IMG/VR virus record: IMGVR_UViG_3300018080_000028
Location: 1-52,987 of that record
Length of the DNA stretch: 52,987 nt
From: a virus
Reading direction: 5' to 3' (one strand)
The notes beneath the pieces were generated by a model. That model was given only the letters and a program-made list of their open reading frames with translations. It was not told the origin of the DNA and did no database searches. The translations under genes and the position numbers were made by a program. Position 1 is the first letter of the stretch, and every line of letters begins with the position of its first letter. Of this stretch, positions 33,090 to 40,237 are shown piece after piece.

Positions 33090-33677
33090 TTATTTAAGCA
33101 TATCCTGCACCGCTGCCATTAGGCGCAAGGCCCATCCGGGTTTATCGCCAGTGGTTGCGTGTGTGGTGCGAAACAGGACTCCGTCGGTCAACCGGATGAG
33201 GGTGTAATAGCGGGTGTTGTATTTCCGGCTGCCAGCACACGTCATGACCAGATACACAGCGTCCCGGTCGGTGGTTCTGACAGTGCCGTCTGAAACGAAT
33301 TCGCCCTCATACATGTAGCCGTCGTCATGTTCGGGGTTTACCCGGTCGATTCGTTTTACCCATGACGTAAATCGGCTGTCAACCGGACTGCCCGCAACCC
33401 TGATGAGTTTTGGCAGCAGGTCGTCAATCGGATATTCCACGGCAATCCCGGCTGCGATTTCCGCTTCCCGCCGGTCGTGGTTTATCGCCCTTTGAGCGCG
33501 AGCCTTGGCATCCGCCAGTTGGGGATACCACGTGTCCATGGGTTCCCCGTCGCGGTAGGGTGTCCACGTCTCTTTGCGATACGGTTTTTCCGAGATGACG
33601 TGTTCAATGTAGTACCGGTTGTCCGGCTTATACACGAGCCGACCAGCCTTTTCTTCTGTCCATTTATCTTGGTTCAT
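33090..33677 (-). CDS. hypothetical protein
   Basis: 195 residues, GGAGGG before ATG. Charged N-terminus (MNQDKWTEEKAGRL), beta-rich centre (DGYMYEGEFVSDGTVRTTDR, RYYTLIRLTDGVLFRTTHAT) and a C-terminal helix. Flanked on both sides by stem-loops. No family recognised. Confidence 0.7.
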   Translation of the reverse strand: MNQDKWTEEKAGRLVYKPDNRYYIEHVISEKPYRKETWTPYRDGEPMDTWYPQLADAKARAQRAINHDRREAEIAAGIAVEYPIDDLLPKLIRVAGSPVDSRFTSWVKRIDRVNPEHDDGYMYEGEFVSDGTVRTTDRDAVYLVMTCAGSRKYNTRYYTLIRLTDGVLFRTTHATTGDKPGWALRLMAAVQDMLK

Positions 33678-33713
33678 TATTCCCTCCGTTCTAAAGGGCG
33701 GTTATTCGCCCGA

Positions 33714-33745
33714 TTTGACTCCCAAACCCGGCATTGTGCCGGGCT
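33714..33745. repeat. 32-bp stem-loop repeat, copy 1
   Basis: Identical over 32 bases to 34672-34703. Core hairpin CCCGGC-ATTGT-GCCGGG. Located between genes of the leftward array; on the minus strand the stem is followed by TTTGGGAG. Confidence 0.85.
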
Positions 33746-33774
33746 GGGAGCTACTGTTTTATGTCGAGATGGGA

Positions 33775-34368
33775 TTAGCAGTGAAATGATGCGAGTCCTA
33801 TGGCGGCGTTGGCATCGTGTATCCTGTCAAGGGGTTCAAGGTATGAATCCCAACAGATATAGGGCCATGTCAGCAGGGGAAAATCTATATCTGTGCTGAA
33901 CGGGAAAAATGAACCGGACTCGGCGGCGGCCTGAAAATCGTTCAGAGTCCATTTGAGGGTATTCAGATTAAGAAAGGGGGTTTCCGTGTCAGTTTGCAGG
34001 GCGTTGATTGCGGATTGTAGTAGGGCGGTCATGGTGGGGATGTACTGACGCGAAAAATGTGCGGTTGCCTGGCTGGTGTCGGCTGGCGGCTCGATGGCGA
34101 GTCGTCGGAATGCGTTGTTAATGGACATGTCCACAAGCGCGGTGTAGGGGTCTTTGCTGGTGCGGATGGACTCCGGTAGGGGGTTGTTTTTGTCTCCGTC
34201 GGTCATGAGTCCTGATTTACTGAGCGCTCCAGCGTGGTGATACCAACTGTCGCCGGGCATTCCGTGTAAGTCAGCATAATCATCAAACACCCCTTCAGCG
34301 TCGTCTTTCAGTTCGGCGGGTGATTGTGCGTTATGCGAAAATAAAAAAGCGAGCGTGACATATCCCAT
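33775..34368 (-). CDS. hypothetical protein
   Basis: 197 residues, CGGAGG before ATG. Mostly helical (TMTALLQSAINALQTDTETP, LNDFQAAAESGSFF) with acidic loops; may be a small globular helical protein. No family recognised. Lies between the two copies of the 32-bp stem-loop with the next gene. Confidence 0.7.
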   Translation of the reverse strand: MGYVTLAFLFSHNAQSPAELKDDAEGVFDDYADLHGMPGDSWYHHAGALSKSGLMTDGDKNNPLPESIRTSKDPYTALVDMSINNAFRRLAIEPPADTSQATAHFSRQYIPTMTALLQSAINALQTDTETPFLNLNTLKWTLNDFQAAAESGSFFPFSTDIDFPLLTWPYICWDSYLEPLDRIHDANAAIGLASFHC

Positions 34369-34372
34369 GCGG

Positions 34373-34618
34373 TTAGCCTCCGATATCTAGAATAGTGTGG
34401 ATGACAAAGGCGACGACTCCGGCGGTGGTTGGTTGCCCGCGGTGCTGGACTCTGGCGTACAATGAGACGGTGGCGAGTCGGTCGTCAAGCTCTTGCTGCC
34501 AGTGGAGTCCGCCCGATACGGGCAAAGTGTCTTGGGGTTCGTAGGCTTTGCTTACGATGTGCGCCCAGTCCGAGTCATGTTCTGTTATACTGTCCAGATG
34601 TTTTTGTAGTTTGGTCAT
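34373..34618 (-). CDS. hypothetical small protein under palindromic operator
   Basis: 81 residues from ATG 34618 with AAGGAAAGG; the upstream ATG at 34639 lies in the palindrome and is not used. HLDSITEHDSDWAHIVSKAY is helical; ends in hydrophobic VVAFVIHTILDIGG. It is directly downstream of a 14-bp palindrome and a TATAGT -10, so it may be separately regulated. Confidence 0.7.
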   Translation of the reverse strand: MTKLQKHLDSITEHDSDWAHIVSKAYEPQDTLPVSGGLHWQQELDDRLATVSLYARVQHRGQPTTAGVVAFVIHTILDIGG

Positions 34619-34632
34619 GAACCTTTCCTTCT

Positions 34633-34646
34633 GTGCCAATTGGCAC
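34633..34646. promoter_or_regulatory. palindromic operator candidate, copy 2, with overlapping -10
   Basis: Perfect palindrome GTGCCAATTGGCAC. On the minus strand a TATAGT -10 (34645-34650) abuts it, giving the same promoter-then-palindrome order as at 26085-26098. The matching -35 is poor. Confidence 0.6.
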
Positions 34647-34671
34647 TATATTCGGCGTGGTAGCCGGTCGT

Positions 34672-34703
34672 TTTGACTCCCAAACCCGGCATTGTGCCGG
34701 GCT
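34672..34703. repeat. 32-bp stem-loop repeat, copy 2
   Basis: Identical to 33714-33745, same orientation, 958 bases away and again intergenic. Probable minus-strand terminator or processing hairpin. Confidence 0.85.
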
Positions 34704-34729
34704 AGGTGATGCTTCGTTATGGCTGGCGG

Positions 34730-35353
34730 TTAGTTGGGATTGGCTGCGGGTTTTGTCGGCATGTCGGCAATCAGTTTATCTACAATCTGGACACAGGCCA
34801 AAGCATGCGCCAGTGAGACTCCGCCGGGCAGCACAACGTCCGGCAATGTTGCGGATTTTTCCAGTTCGGCGAGTATATCGGGGATGTCCTCATTCAGCAG
34901 TTTTTTCCCGCGTTGCTGGTCGTTCGGGTCTGGAGATGCGGTCAATTGGACTCCCTTGATAGTGCATAATATCGCCCCGATATTGGCAAGTTGGCGCATT
35001 TTGTGGTTGTGGGGGTTTATATGGACGGTCGCTCCGCTTGCCGCCGGGGGTAATTCAACCGAAAACACCGAGCGGCGGGTATCGGTGCCCTGGCGCAATG
35101 TTTCGCAATTGGGGCAAATTGTGACGGATTCGTCTGTATAACGCTCTCCGCATATCCGGCATGATTTGCGTTTTGATTTCCCGTTGTACTGGCGTTCTCC
35201 CAGTACATCCGCCTGGACATAGATAGAGACATTCGAAGCCTGCCCGTTGTCGGTATTGAGGCGGGCATAAGCGGAGTCGTTTTTCCCTCTGCCGCCAATC
35301 CTGAGACTCCTGTGCTCGTTTCCTGCGGTCAAAAAAACGTTGACTCGTGTCAT
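34730..35353 (-). CDS. hypothetical protein with zinc ribbon
   Basis: 207 residues, AGGAG before ATG. Residues about 64-84 carry CRICGERY and ICPNCETL, a four-cysteine zinc ribbon. N-terminal domain is beta-like (TRVNVFLTAGNEHRSLRIGG); the C-terminus ends in an Ala/Pro-rich helix. Could be a regulator or DNA-binding accessory. No family recognised. Confidence 0.7.
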   Translation of the reverse strand: MTRVNVFLTAGNEHRSLRIGGRGKNDSAYARLNTDNGQASNVSIYVQADVLGERQYNGKSKRKSCRICGERYTDESVTICPNCETLRQGTDTRRSVFSVELPPAASGATVHINPHNHKMRQLANIGAILCTIKGVQLTASPDPNDQQRGKKLLNEDIPDILAELEKSATLPDVVLPGGVSLAHALACVQIVDKLIADMPTKPAANPN

Positions 35354-35371
35354 GACTATTATCTCCTGTGA

Positions 35372-35629
35372 CTAGTGCAAATATACGATTTGTGATTCCA
35401 CGTCTTCGCGGCTTTTGGTCATGTAAACGTCAGCGGGGTTCTGCGTGTCTTTGAGTGTGTAATGATGCTGGCGTTCTGTTCCAATGATGGTTATCTCTAG
35501 ATACCAGTCTGATACTTTGACAGTTTCCCGCTGCCATGTTACGCGGCGATTCTCCCACAATATTTGGTAGGATACTGTCCTGTCCATTTCGTTTAGCACG
35601 TGTAGGATGTGCTGGTTTGTGTTTATCAT
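35372..35629 (-). CDS. hypothetical small protein
   Basis: 85 residues from ATG 35629 with AGGAAGG; the longer frame overlaps the upstream gene. Beta-rich (QILWENRRVTWQRETVKVSD, YLEITIIGTERQHHY). No family recognised. Confidence 0.7.
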   Translation of the reverse strand: MINTNQHILHVLNEMDRTVSYQILWENRRVTWQRETVKVSDWYLEITIIGTERQHHYTLKDTQNPADVYMTKSREDVESQIVYLH

Positions 35630-35648
35630 GTGTTTTCCTTCCTGGTTA

Positions 35649-36119
35649 CTACGCCAATGAAACCGTGAGCGCGTCATTATTACCGGCGACAATATAGCAG
35701 ATTGCCCCGTGTTGCAATTCCCGGCGGGTTATGGTGTGCAACGGGCTCACTACTGTGTAGGGCTCGTCGTCAAAATACCAATTGCGCCAGTCTCTCAATT
35801 GTTCCCGCATCTCGGAAATAGTTTCGCAATGGTAAATTTCGTTGGGCATATAGAGTCCACGTTGGCCTATTTGCACAACGATTCGCCGCTGAGTTCGTTT
35901 ACGCGGGTAAACCTGGTGGTATGGTGTGGTTGCGAGATATGGCGCGTTATAATCGGTGACCCATGTTTCGGTGATTTCGGCATTGCCGACAAGCCGAAAA
36001 GCGCCCGTTATGTCGCCGTCTGTGTAATACTCGTTGGCGATTTGCTCTAATTCGCCGATATCGGTCGTGTAGTGGTATTTCGAGGTAAATTCGCTGGCCG
36101 TACGTGTTTTTGTGTTCAT
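35649..36119 (-). CDS. hypothetical protein
   Basis: 156 residues from ATG 36119, AGGAG 11 bases upstream. Thr/Tyr-rich beta pattern (ASEFTSKYHYTTDIGELEQI) with basic stretches (YPRKRTQRRIVVQIGQRG). The 5' 173 bases overlap the end of the upstream frame, which is long for this operon. No family recognised. Confidence 0.65.
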   Translation of the reverse strand: MNTKTRTASEFTSKYHYTTDIGELEQIANEYYTDGDITGAFRLVGNAEITETWVTDYNAPYLATTPYHQVYPRKRTQRRIVVQIGQRGLYMPNEIYHCETISEMREQLRDWRNWYFDDEPYTVVSPLHTITRRELQHGAICYIVAGNNDALTVSLA

Positions 36120-36717
36120 TTCTGATTTGACTCCTGTATTCAATCGGTCGTTTTTTACCTGCGTCTGATTTCTCGTTTTCTGCCCGTAGCGCGTCATAAT
36201 CCCGGCGGCAATCGTCAAGCCGGGCCTGCAGTGTTTGTATAGTCTCGCGTGTTTGCTGGTTTAGTTCAGCGCTCCGGCGATTCAGTCGTTTTCGGTAGTC
36301 GTTTAGCTTGGCGTATAATCTCGCGTTTTCTGCTTTCAATTCGTGCATCTCGTTGTCATTCATGGTCGATTCCGTGGATTGTGTAGGCGCGTTTGTGGGT
36401 GTGCTCGCGTGTGTATGTGCGCGCGCGGTATTTTTAATAGTCTCGGTTGACCCGTCAAAACTGGTGGACATCTGTTCTGATTCGGCCTGTTCTGTTGTGG
36501 GTGATTTTGGCCTGGTGCGTATGCGCCTAATTACCCATTGCCCGTAGCGGTATGATTTGTCGGCTTGTATGGTTAGTAGGATAGAGTCAATGTCGGTATT
36601 CGGCAATTGGCGCATGTGCTGTAATTCGGCTATACGCCTACGCAACCACGCTACAGACGTATAGCGGTATAGCTCATAATTGCTATGTGACACTGTATAG
36701 GTGTAGCGTGTCTTCAT
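35947..36717 (-). CDS. hypothetical basic coiled-coil protein, first gene of leftward operon
   Basis: 256 residues from ATG 36717. N-terminal basic domain (YELYRYTSVAWLRRRIAELQ), Thr/Ser-rich linker, then a coiled coil (MHELKAENARLYAKLNDYRK through ETIQTLQARLDDCRRDYDAL). The last 57 codons are Arg-rich, overlap the next gene and may be a chance extension. As promoter-proximal gene it could be an early DNA-binding or host-takeover protein. The ribosome site is weak. Confidence 0.55.
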   Translation of the reverse strand: MKTRYTYTVSHSNYELYRYTSVAWLRRRIAELQHMRQLPNTDIDSILLTIQADKSYRYGQWVIRRIRTRPKSPTTEQAESEQMSTSFDGSTETIKNTARAHTHASTPTNAPTQSTESTMNDNEMHELKAENARLYAKLNDYRKRLNRRSAELNQQTRETIQTLQARLDDCRRDYDALRAENEKSDAGKKRPIEYRSQIRNEHKNTYGQRIYLEIPLHDRYRRIRANRQRVLHRRRHNGRFSACRQCRNHRNMGHRL

Positions 36718-36799
36718 CACGGATTTTTCCAGTAAAATCGGGTTGTGGTGTGGAGTTTTTGATGCTGCGAGCAGACCGATTTTATTATGTTTTGATGAT

Positions 36800-36828
36800 A
36801 GCTTAGCACGTATTTTGCATTTTTGCAA
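36800..36828 (-). promoter_or_regulatory. candidate early leftward promoter
   Basis: On the minus strand: TTGCAA (36823-36828), 17-base spacer, TAAGCT (36800-36805) preceded by TGC. About 85 bases before the first leftward gene. The -10 is imperfect. Confidence 0.4.
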
Positions 36829-37391
36829 TAGGTTATTCTGATATTTACGTTTAACAATTCTATCTCAACTATTGACAATTCTATTTTTATTTTCAACATT
36901 ACGGCGGAGATTACAACGACAAACGCAAACAATAGCACGTAAGAACAAGTGCACAATCTAAATGGTATCTAATCAAACGCACAACACGCACAGTGAGATG
37001 TAAACAGCGCAACGGATACAAACACACATGCAATCTAGATAAACAGCGTAAAAGGTACGTTAAATGATGTAATGGGTATGGCTAATAGTAGGGGTATTAT
37101 AACAAACAGGATTACAATAACACATAACATAACAATAAGCATTACAAACACAATCATATAACAACAGATATAACGCTATAACAAGGGACGTTACAATACA
37201 CAATATAAGACAAAGCGCAACACTGTAACACTGAAGATAATTGTTTATGTTGCAAGTTATGTTGTGTGTAATGTGTGGTGTGTATGTGTAGCGCTATTAC
37301 GTGAGTATAAGGTTCAAACGCTGAGGCCAGTTCCGGTGGGAGAGTCTTTTGTTCGACAGGTACTTTTCAAAAACATTTTAACGGCAAATTG
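36829..37391. other. A/C-rich noncoding region (possible origin, cos/pac or control region)
   Basis: About 560 bases without a credible gene. From about 36890 to 37240 the plus strand is very rich in A and C, with recurring TTACAA (near 36913, 37113, 37143, 37191) and ATAACA/TATAACAA motifs; after about 37240 it turns G/T-rich. Position just upstream of the packaging genes makes a cos/pac site plausible; strand asymmetry and AT content also suit an origin or leader. Confidence 0.6.
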
Positions 37392-37400
37392 TGGTATAAT
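37392..37400 (+). promoter_or_regulatory. extended -10 promoter of packaging operon
   Basis: TGG then TATAAT (37395-37400), an extended -10 site without a good -35. Transcripts from it begin just ahead of the inverted repeat 37410-37483. Confidence 0.6.
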
Positions 37401-37409
37401 CTATCTATT

Positions 37410-37483
37410 GCAGAGGGTTTCACCCCAAATGGTAACGGCGTAGGTATACAAAACAGGACAAACAATAATTAGAAACCCTCTGC
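37410..37483 (+). promoter_or_regulatory. long-range 12-bp inverted repeat in leader RNA
   Basis: GCAGAGGGTTTC (37410-37421) pairs perfectly with GAAACCCTCTGC (37472-37483) across 50 bases and is followed by ATTTTAC. It spans the 5' leader of the packaging transcript; the terminator-like 3' arm suggests attenuation, antitermination or a protein-binding RNA. Confidence 0.6.
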
Positions 37484-37512
37484 ATTTTACAACAGGGGAG
37501 GGGGATAATCCA

Positions 37513-37806
37513 ATGCCAAGACTATCACCGGTACAACGAAACCAGATGGTAAGCACAGTCAAAGACCTGTTACGCTCCAATGGTTTAACAGATCGGGCAT
37601 CGATGTACATTTTTTCAAGGTTATTCCAGAGACGGGTGCCAAGTGCTCAACATCTTACTTACCAGGACTGGTTGATGTTTCGGGAGACTGTATATCCTGA
37701 TTGGCAGAGCGGGTCATGGGATGTAAGTGAGCGGTTTAAGTTAGCGGTGATGGAATTGTGTTATCATTTTCGTGAGGAGATACTGGGACAGAAGAGGCTG
37801 TTATGA
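37513..37806 (+). CDS. hypothetical protein, first gene of packaging operon
   Basis: 97 residues, GGAGGGGG about nine bases before ATG. Helical and basic: VQRNQMVSTVKDLLRSNGLT, ASMYIFSRLFQRRV; ends FREEILGQKRLL. Could be a DNA-binding component near the packaging site. Overlaps the next gene by four bases (ATGA). No family recognised. Confidence 0.7.
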   Translation: MPRLSPVQRNQMVSTVKDLLRSNGLTDRASMYIFSRLFQRRVPSAQHLTYQDWLMFRETVYPDWQSGSWDVSERFKLAVMELCYHFREEILGQKRLL

Positions 37807-38015
37807 ATTGTCCAAAATGTTTGAGTTGGCGGGTTGTCAGCAAATCGCACTTCGATGACCGTTTACGCAAAGATATTCCGGTTAACAGGCAGATGCCGGA
37901 CACGCTGGTTACGGGGTGGAGGGCGATGTGCCTCAACTGTGGTTATCGCTGGAACGTGGCTGCAACAAAGGGGACGTATCCTGTCGAAAACGCCACTACC
38001 GATAAGGAGACATAA
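37803..38015 (+). CDS. small zinc-ribbon protein
   Basis: 70 residues. CPKC at the N-terminus and CLNCGYRW at about residue 43 form a zinc ribbon with a basic loop between. Similar to small phage zinc-finger proteins. Its stop overlaps the ATG of the TerS-like gene by one base (TAATG). Confidence 0.75.
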   Translation: MNCPKCLSWRVVSKSHFDDRLRKDIPVNRQMPDTLVTGWRAMCLNCGYRWNVAATKGTYPVENATTDKET

Positions 38016-39028
38016 TGTATTGTATGCGTTGCGGGGAATTACTTACTCCGCAGGACAACGGCAGATTCTGGTGTGCTAAGTGTGACCGTTTTTACCTGCC
38101 GGAAGAACACGAGTTGTTAAAACCATATCAGCATACGGCTCCTGTCGAAGATGCCACCACTGACCTTGCAGTTTTGGACGATGATGAATTTGAACATATT
38201 TTAGCGTTGGAAAGAACGCTGCAACCGTTGCATCGCAAATTTCTTAATGAGTACCTGCGCCATTTTAACCGGTCAAAAGCAGCCAGGTCTGTTGGTTTTG
38301 ACATCGGCACCGGCTACAGGGTGCTCAATCGACCGGATGTTCGTAAAATTGTGAGTTTTTACCTTGAACGGGACCTGCTCAGCGCCCGTGAAACAATGCG
38401 TGAACTGGGGGATATTGCGCAGAATGCAACACTGGAAGAGGCGTTCGATTCTAATGGCGATTTTGATTTTCGGCTTGCCCGTGACAATGGTGTGGCGCGA
38501 TTTATACAACGTGTTCGTTTTGATGGCAAAACCGGCCAGGTGATCGAAGTGGCAATGCTCGATCGCACTAAAGCTCTGGCGGTGATGGCAAAGGCCCATG
38601 GGCTGTACGATCATAGAAAGGAAGCGGATTGGCGTGGAGAACTTAAAAAAGCTGGAATCGACGAAAAAAACGTCCTCACAGCCCTCGTCCAGTTCCTGGT
38701 CAACAAGCAGCTTGAACGAAATGCTGGAGAAGCTGGAACCGGAAGTGCGCGGGTCGTTGTCGGAGAAGGCAATTCACAGCCTGTTGAGCGAAGCGGTGGA
38801 ACAGTCGCGGCAACAGATGGAGGTGATAGAGGCCGAAGGGTTGAAAGATTACCAGCCCTACGGAGCAGCGAAGAGTATCCAACAATGCCAACACGACGAG
38901 ATTCTGATCTGGGGTCCGGCGGGGACCGGCAAAAGTCTGGCCTGCCTGAAAAAAGTTCACAATCTGATGGTGAGTTATCCGGGGGCGAGAGCGCTGGTAG
39001 TGCGCCAGACCAGGACATCCCTTTCTGA
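38015..39028 (+). CDS. terminase small subunit-like protein (TerS)
   Basis: 337 residues. N-terminal zinc ribbon (CMRCGELL, CAKC), then residues about 65-120 with PLHRKFLNEYLRHFNRSKAA and VLNRPDVRKIVSFYL: the DNA-binding helix-turn-helix pattern of terminase small subunits. ALAVMAKAHGLYDHRKEADW is the usual central end of such proteins. From about residue 235 the sequence turns Gly/Ser/Arg-rich and is read in another frame over the terminase large subunit gene, finishing in an SSB-like DQDIPF. The overlap is about 395 bases. The tail may be real or a chance run-on. Confidence 0.75.
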   Translation: MYCMRCGELLTPQDNGRFWCAKCDRFYLPEEHELLKPYQHTAPVEDATTDLAVLDDDEFEHILALERTLQPLHRKFLNEYLRHFNRSKAARSVGFDIGTGYRVLNRPDVRKIVSFYLERDLLSARETMRELGDIAQNATLEEAFDSNGDFDFRLARDNGVARFIQRVRFDGKTGQVIEVAMLDRTKALAVMAKAHGLYDHRKEADWRGELKKAGIDEKNVLTALVQFLVNKQLERNAGEAGTGSARVVVGEGNSQPVERSGGTVAATDGGDRGRRVERLPALRSSEEYPTMPTRRDSDLGSGGDRQKSGLPEKSSQSDGELSGGESAGSAPDQDIPF

Positions 39029-40157
39029 CACCGGACTGGTCACTTTTGAACGTCATGTGCTTGGCGAGTCTTCACCGATTGTTGGCAACCTGAAACGTAT
39101 CAATCGCCATTCCTACCATTATCCCAATGGTTCAGAGATTGTGATTGGCGGTCTCGACAAACCATCCAGGATTATGTCGGGTGAATACGACATCATTTAT
39201 ATCATGGAAGCCACTGAAATCTCTATTGAGGCGTGGGAGATGCTGTCTACAAGGTTGCGTAATCAGGTTGTTCCTTACCAGCAACTGCTGGCGGACTGTA
39301 ATCCTTCCCATCCCAATCACTGGCTGCGCAAAAGATTCCTCGACGGAACGTTGACCGCTTTTGAAAGCAAACACAAAGACAATCCTCTCCTGTACGACCG
39401 CGATGGCGAACTAACGGAATTCGGCGAAACCTATATGGGGAAACTGTACAAACTGACCGGGCACCGCAAACAGCGTCTTTTGTACGGGAAATGGGCGCTG
39501 GCGGAAGGCGTGGTTTTTGACCAGTTTAATGAATTGATACACCACATCGAACCGTTTACCATTCCGCGCAACTGGCCCCGCTTTTTGAGTATCGACTTCG
39601 GCTATCGCAACCCGTTCTGCTGCGGCTGGTGGGCGGTCTCGCCGGAAGATGTTTTGTATCTGTACCGTGAAATTTATATGCGCGGCAGACTGGTGCGCCT
39701 GCACGCTGAACAGATTATGGATTTGTCGGCCAAAGAAAAAATCCAGTTCGCGGTCTGTGATCATGATGCCGAAGGACGTGATGTGTTCACCAGTATCACC
39801 GGTATTCGCACCGTCGCGGCGCAAAAATCGATCAATGACGGCATCCAGGAGGTGCAATACCGTCTCGACCCGTTTGATGCGCCCACTCCTAAAATATTCT
39901 TTTTTAAAGGAGCGCTGGCCGAAACCGACCACGGTCTCGCGGAAAATATGCTGCCAACCTGTACCGTGGAAGAGTTTGGCGCGTATGTCTGGCGGCAAGA
40001 CCTCGACGGTCGCACCAACAAAGAAGAACCAATCGACGATTTTAACCATGGTATGGATATGATGCGTTATGCAGTTATGCAAATGTATAAAGGACGCAGA
40101 GTGCATGTGATGACCTACCCGCAGTTTTTGCAAAAGGTGAAAGGAGTTGTGGCATGA
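38634..40157 (+). CDS. terminase large subunit (TerL)
   Basis: 507 residues from GTG 38634, preceded by AGGAAG; ATG 38598 lacks a good site and later ATGs (38721, 38817) are possible. ATPase Walker A WGPAGTGKS (about residue 92) and Walker B DIIYIMEATEI (about 185), then the nuclease domain with LSIDFGYRNPFCC (about 320) and CDHDAEGRD. It packages DNA into proheads. The N-terminal 90 residues overlap the TerS frame. Next gene overlaps its stop (ATGA). Confidence 0.92.
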   Translation: MENLKKLESTKKTSSQPSSSSWSTSSLNEMLEKLEPEVRGSLSEKAIHSLLSEAVEQSRQQMEVIEAEGLKDYQPYGAAKSIQQCQHDEILIWGPAGTGKSLACLKKVHNLMVSYPGARALVVRQTRTSLSDTGLVTFERHVLGESSPIVGNLKRINRHSYHYPNGSEIVIGGLDKPSRIMSGEYDIIYIMEATEISIEAWEMLSTRLRNQVVPYQQLLADCNPSHPNHWLRKRFLDGTLTAFESKHKDNPLLYDRDGELTEFGETYMGKLYKLTGHRKQRLLYGKWALAEGVVFDQFNELIHHIEPFTIPRNWPRFLSIDFGYRNPFCCGWWAVSPEDVLYLYREIYMRGRLVRLHAEQIMDLSAKEKIQFAVCDHDAEGRDVFTSITGIRTVAAQKSINDGIQEVQYRLDPFDAPTPKIFFFKGALAETDHGLAENMLPTCTVEEFGAYVWRQDLDGRTNKEEPIDDFNHGMDMMRYAVMQMYKGRRVHVMTYPQFLQKVKGVVA

Positions 40158-40237
40158 AAGGTTGTGCAAGGTTGTTTAAGTGGCTGCTCTGGATAACGCT
40201 GGCCCTGATCGCGCTGGAACTGTTGCTTAAACTTTAA
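40154..40237 (+). CDS. 27-residue membrane peptide
   Basis: 27 codons with AAGGAG seven bases before an ATG that overlaps the terL stop (ATGA). It reads KWLLWITLALIALELLLKL after a short basic start, a single membrane helix. Spacing and coupling are those of a translated gene. Its last 11 bases overlap the convergent gene. Function unknown. Confidence 0.55.
   Translation: MKGCARLFKWLLWITLALIALELLLKL

Noticed and set aside
36829-37512. tRNA genes in the noncoding region
   Set aside because: No cloverleaf-compatible TTC/CCA arms seen by eye; none elsewhere either, although short degenerate ones could be missed.
39411-40169. Long reverse-strand frame over terL
   Set aside because: It is antisense to conserved terminase sequence, has no ribosome site and arises from codon bias.
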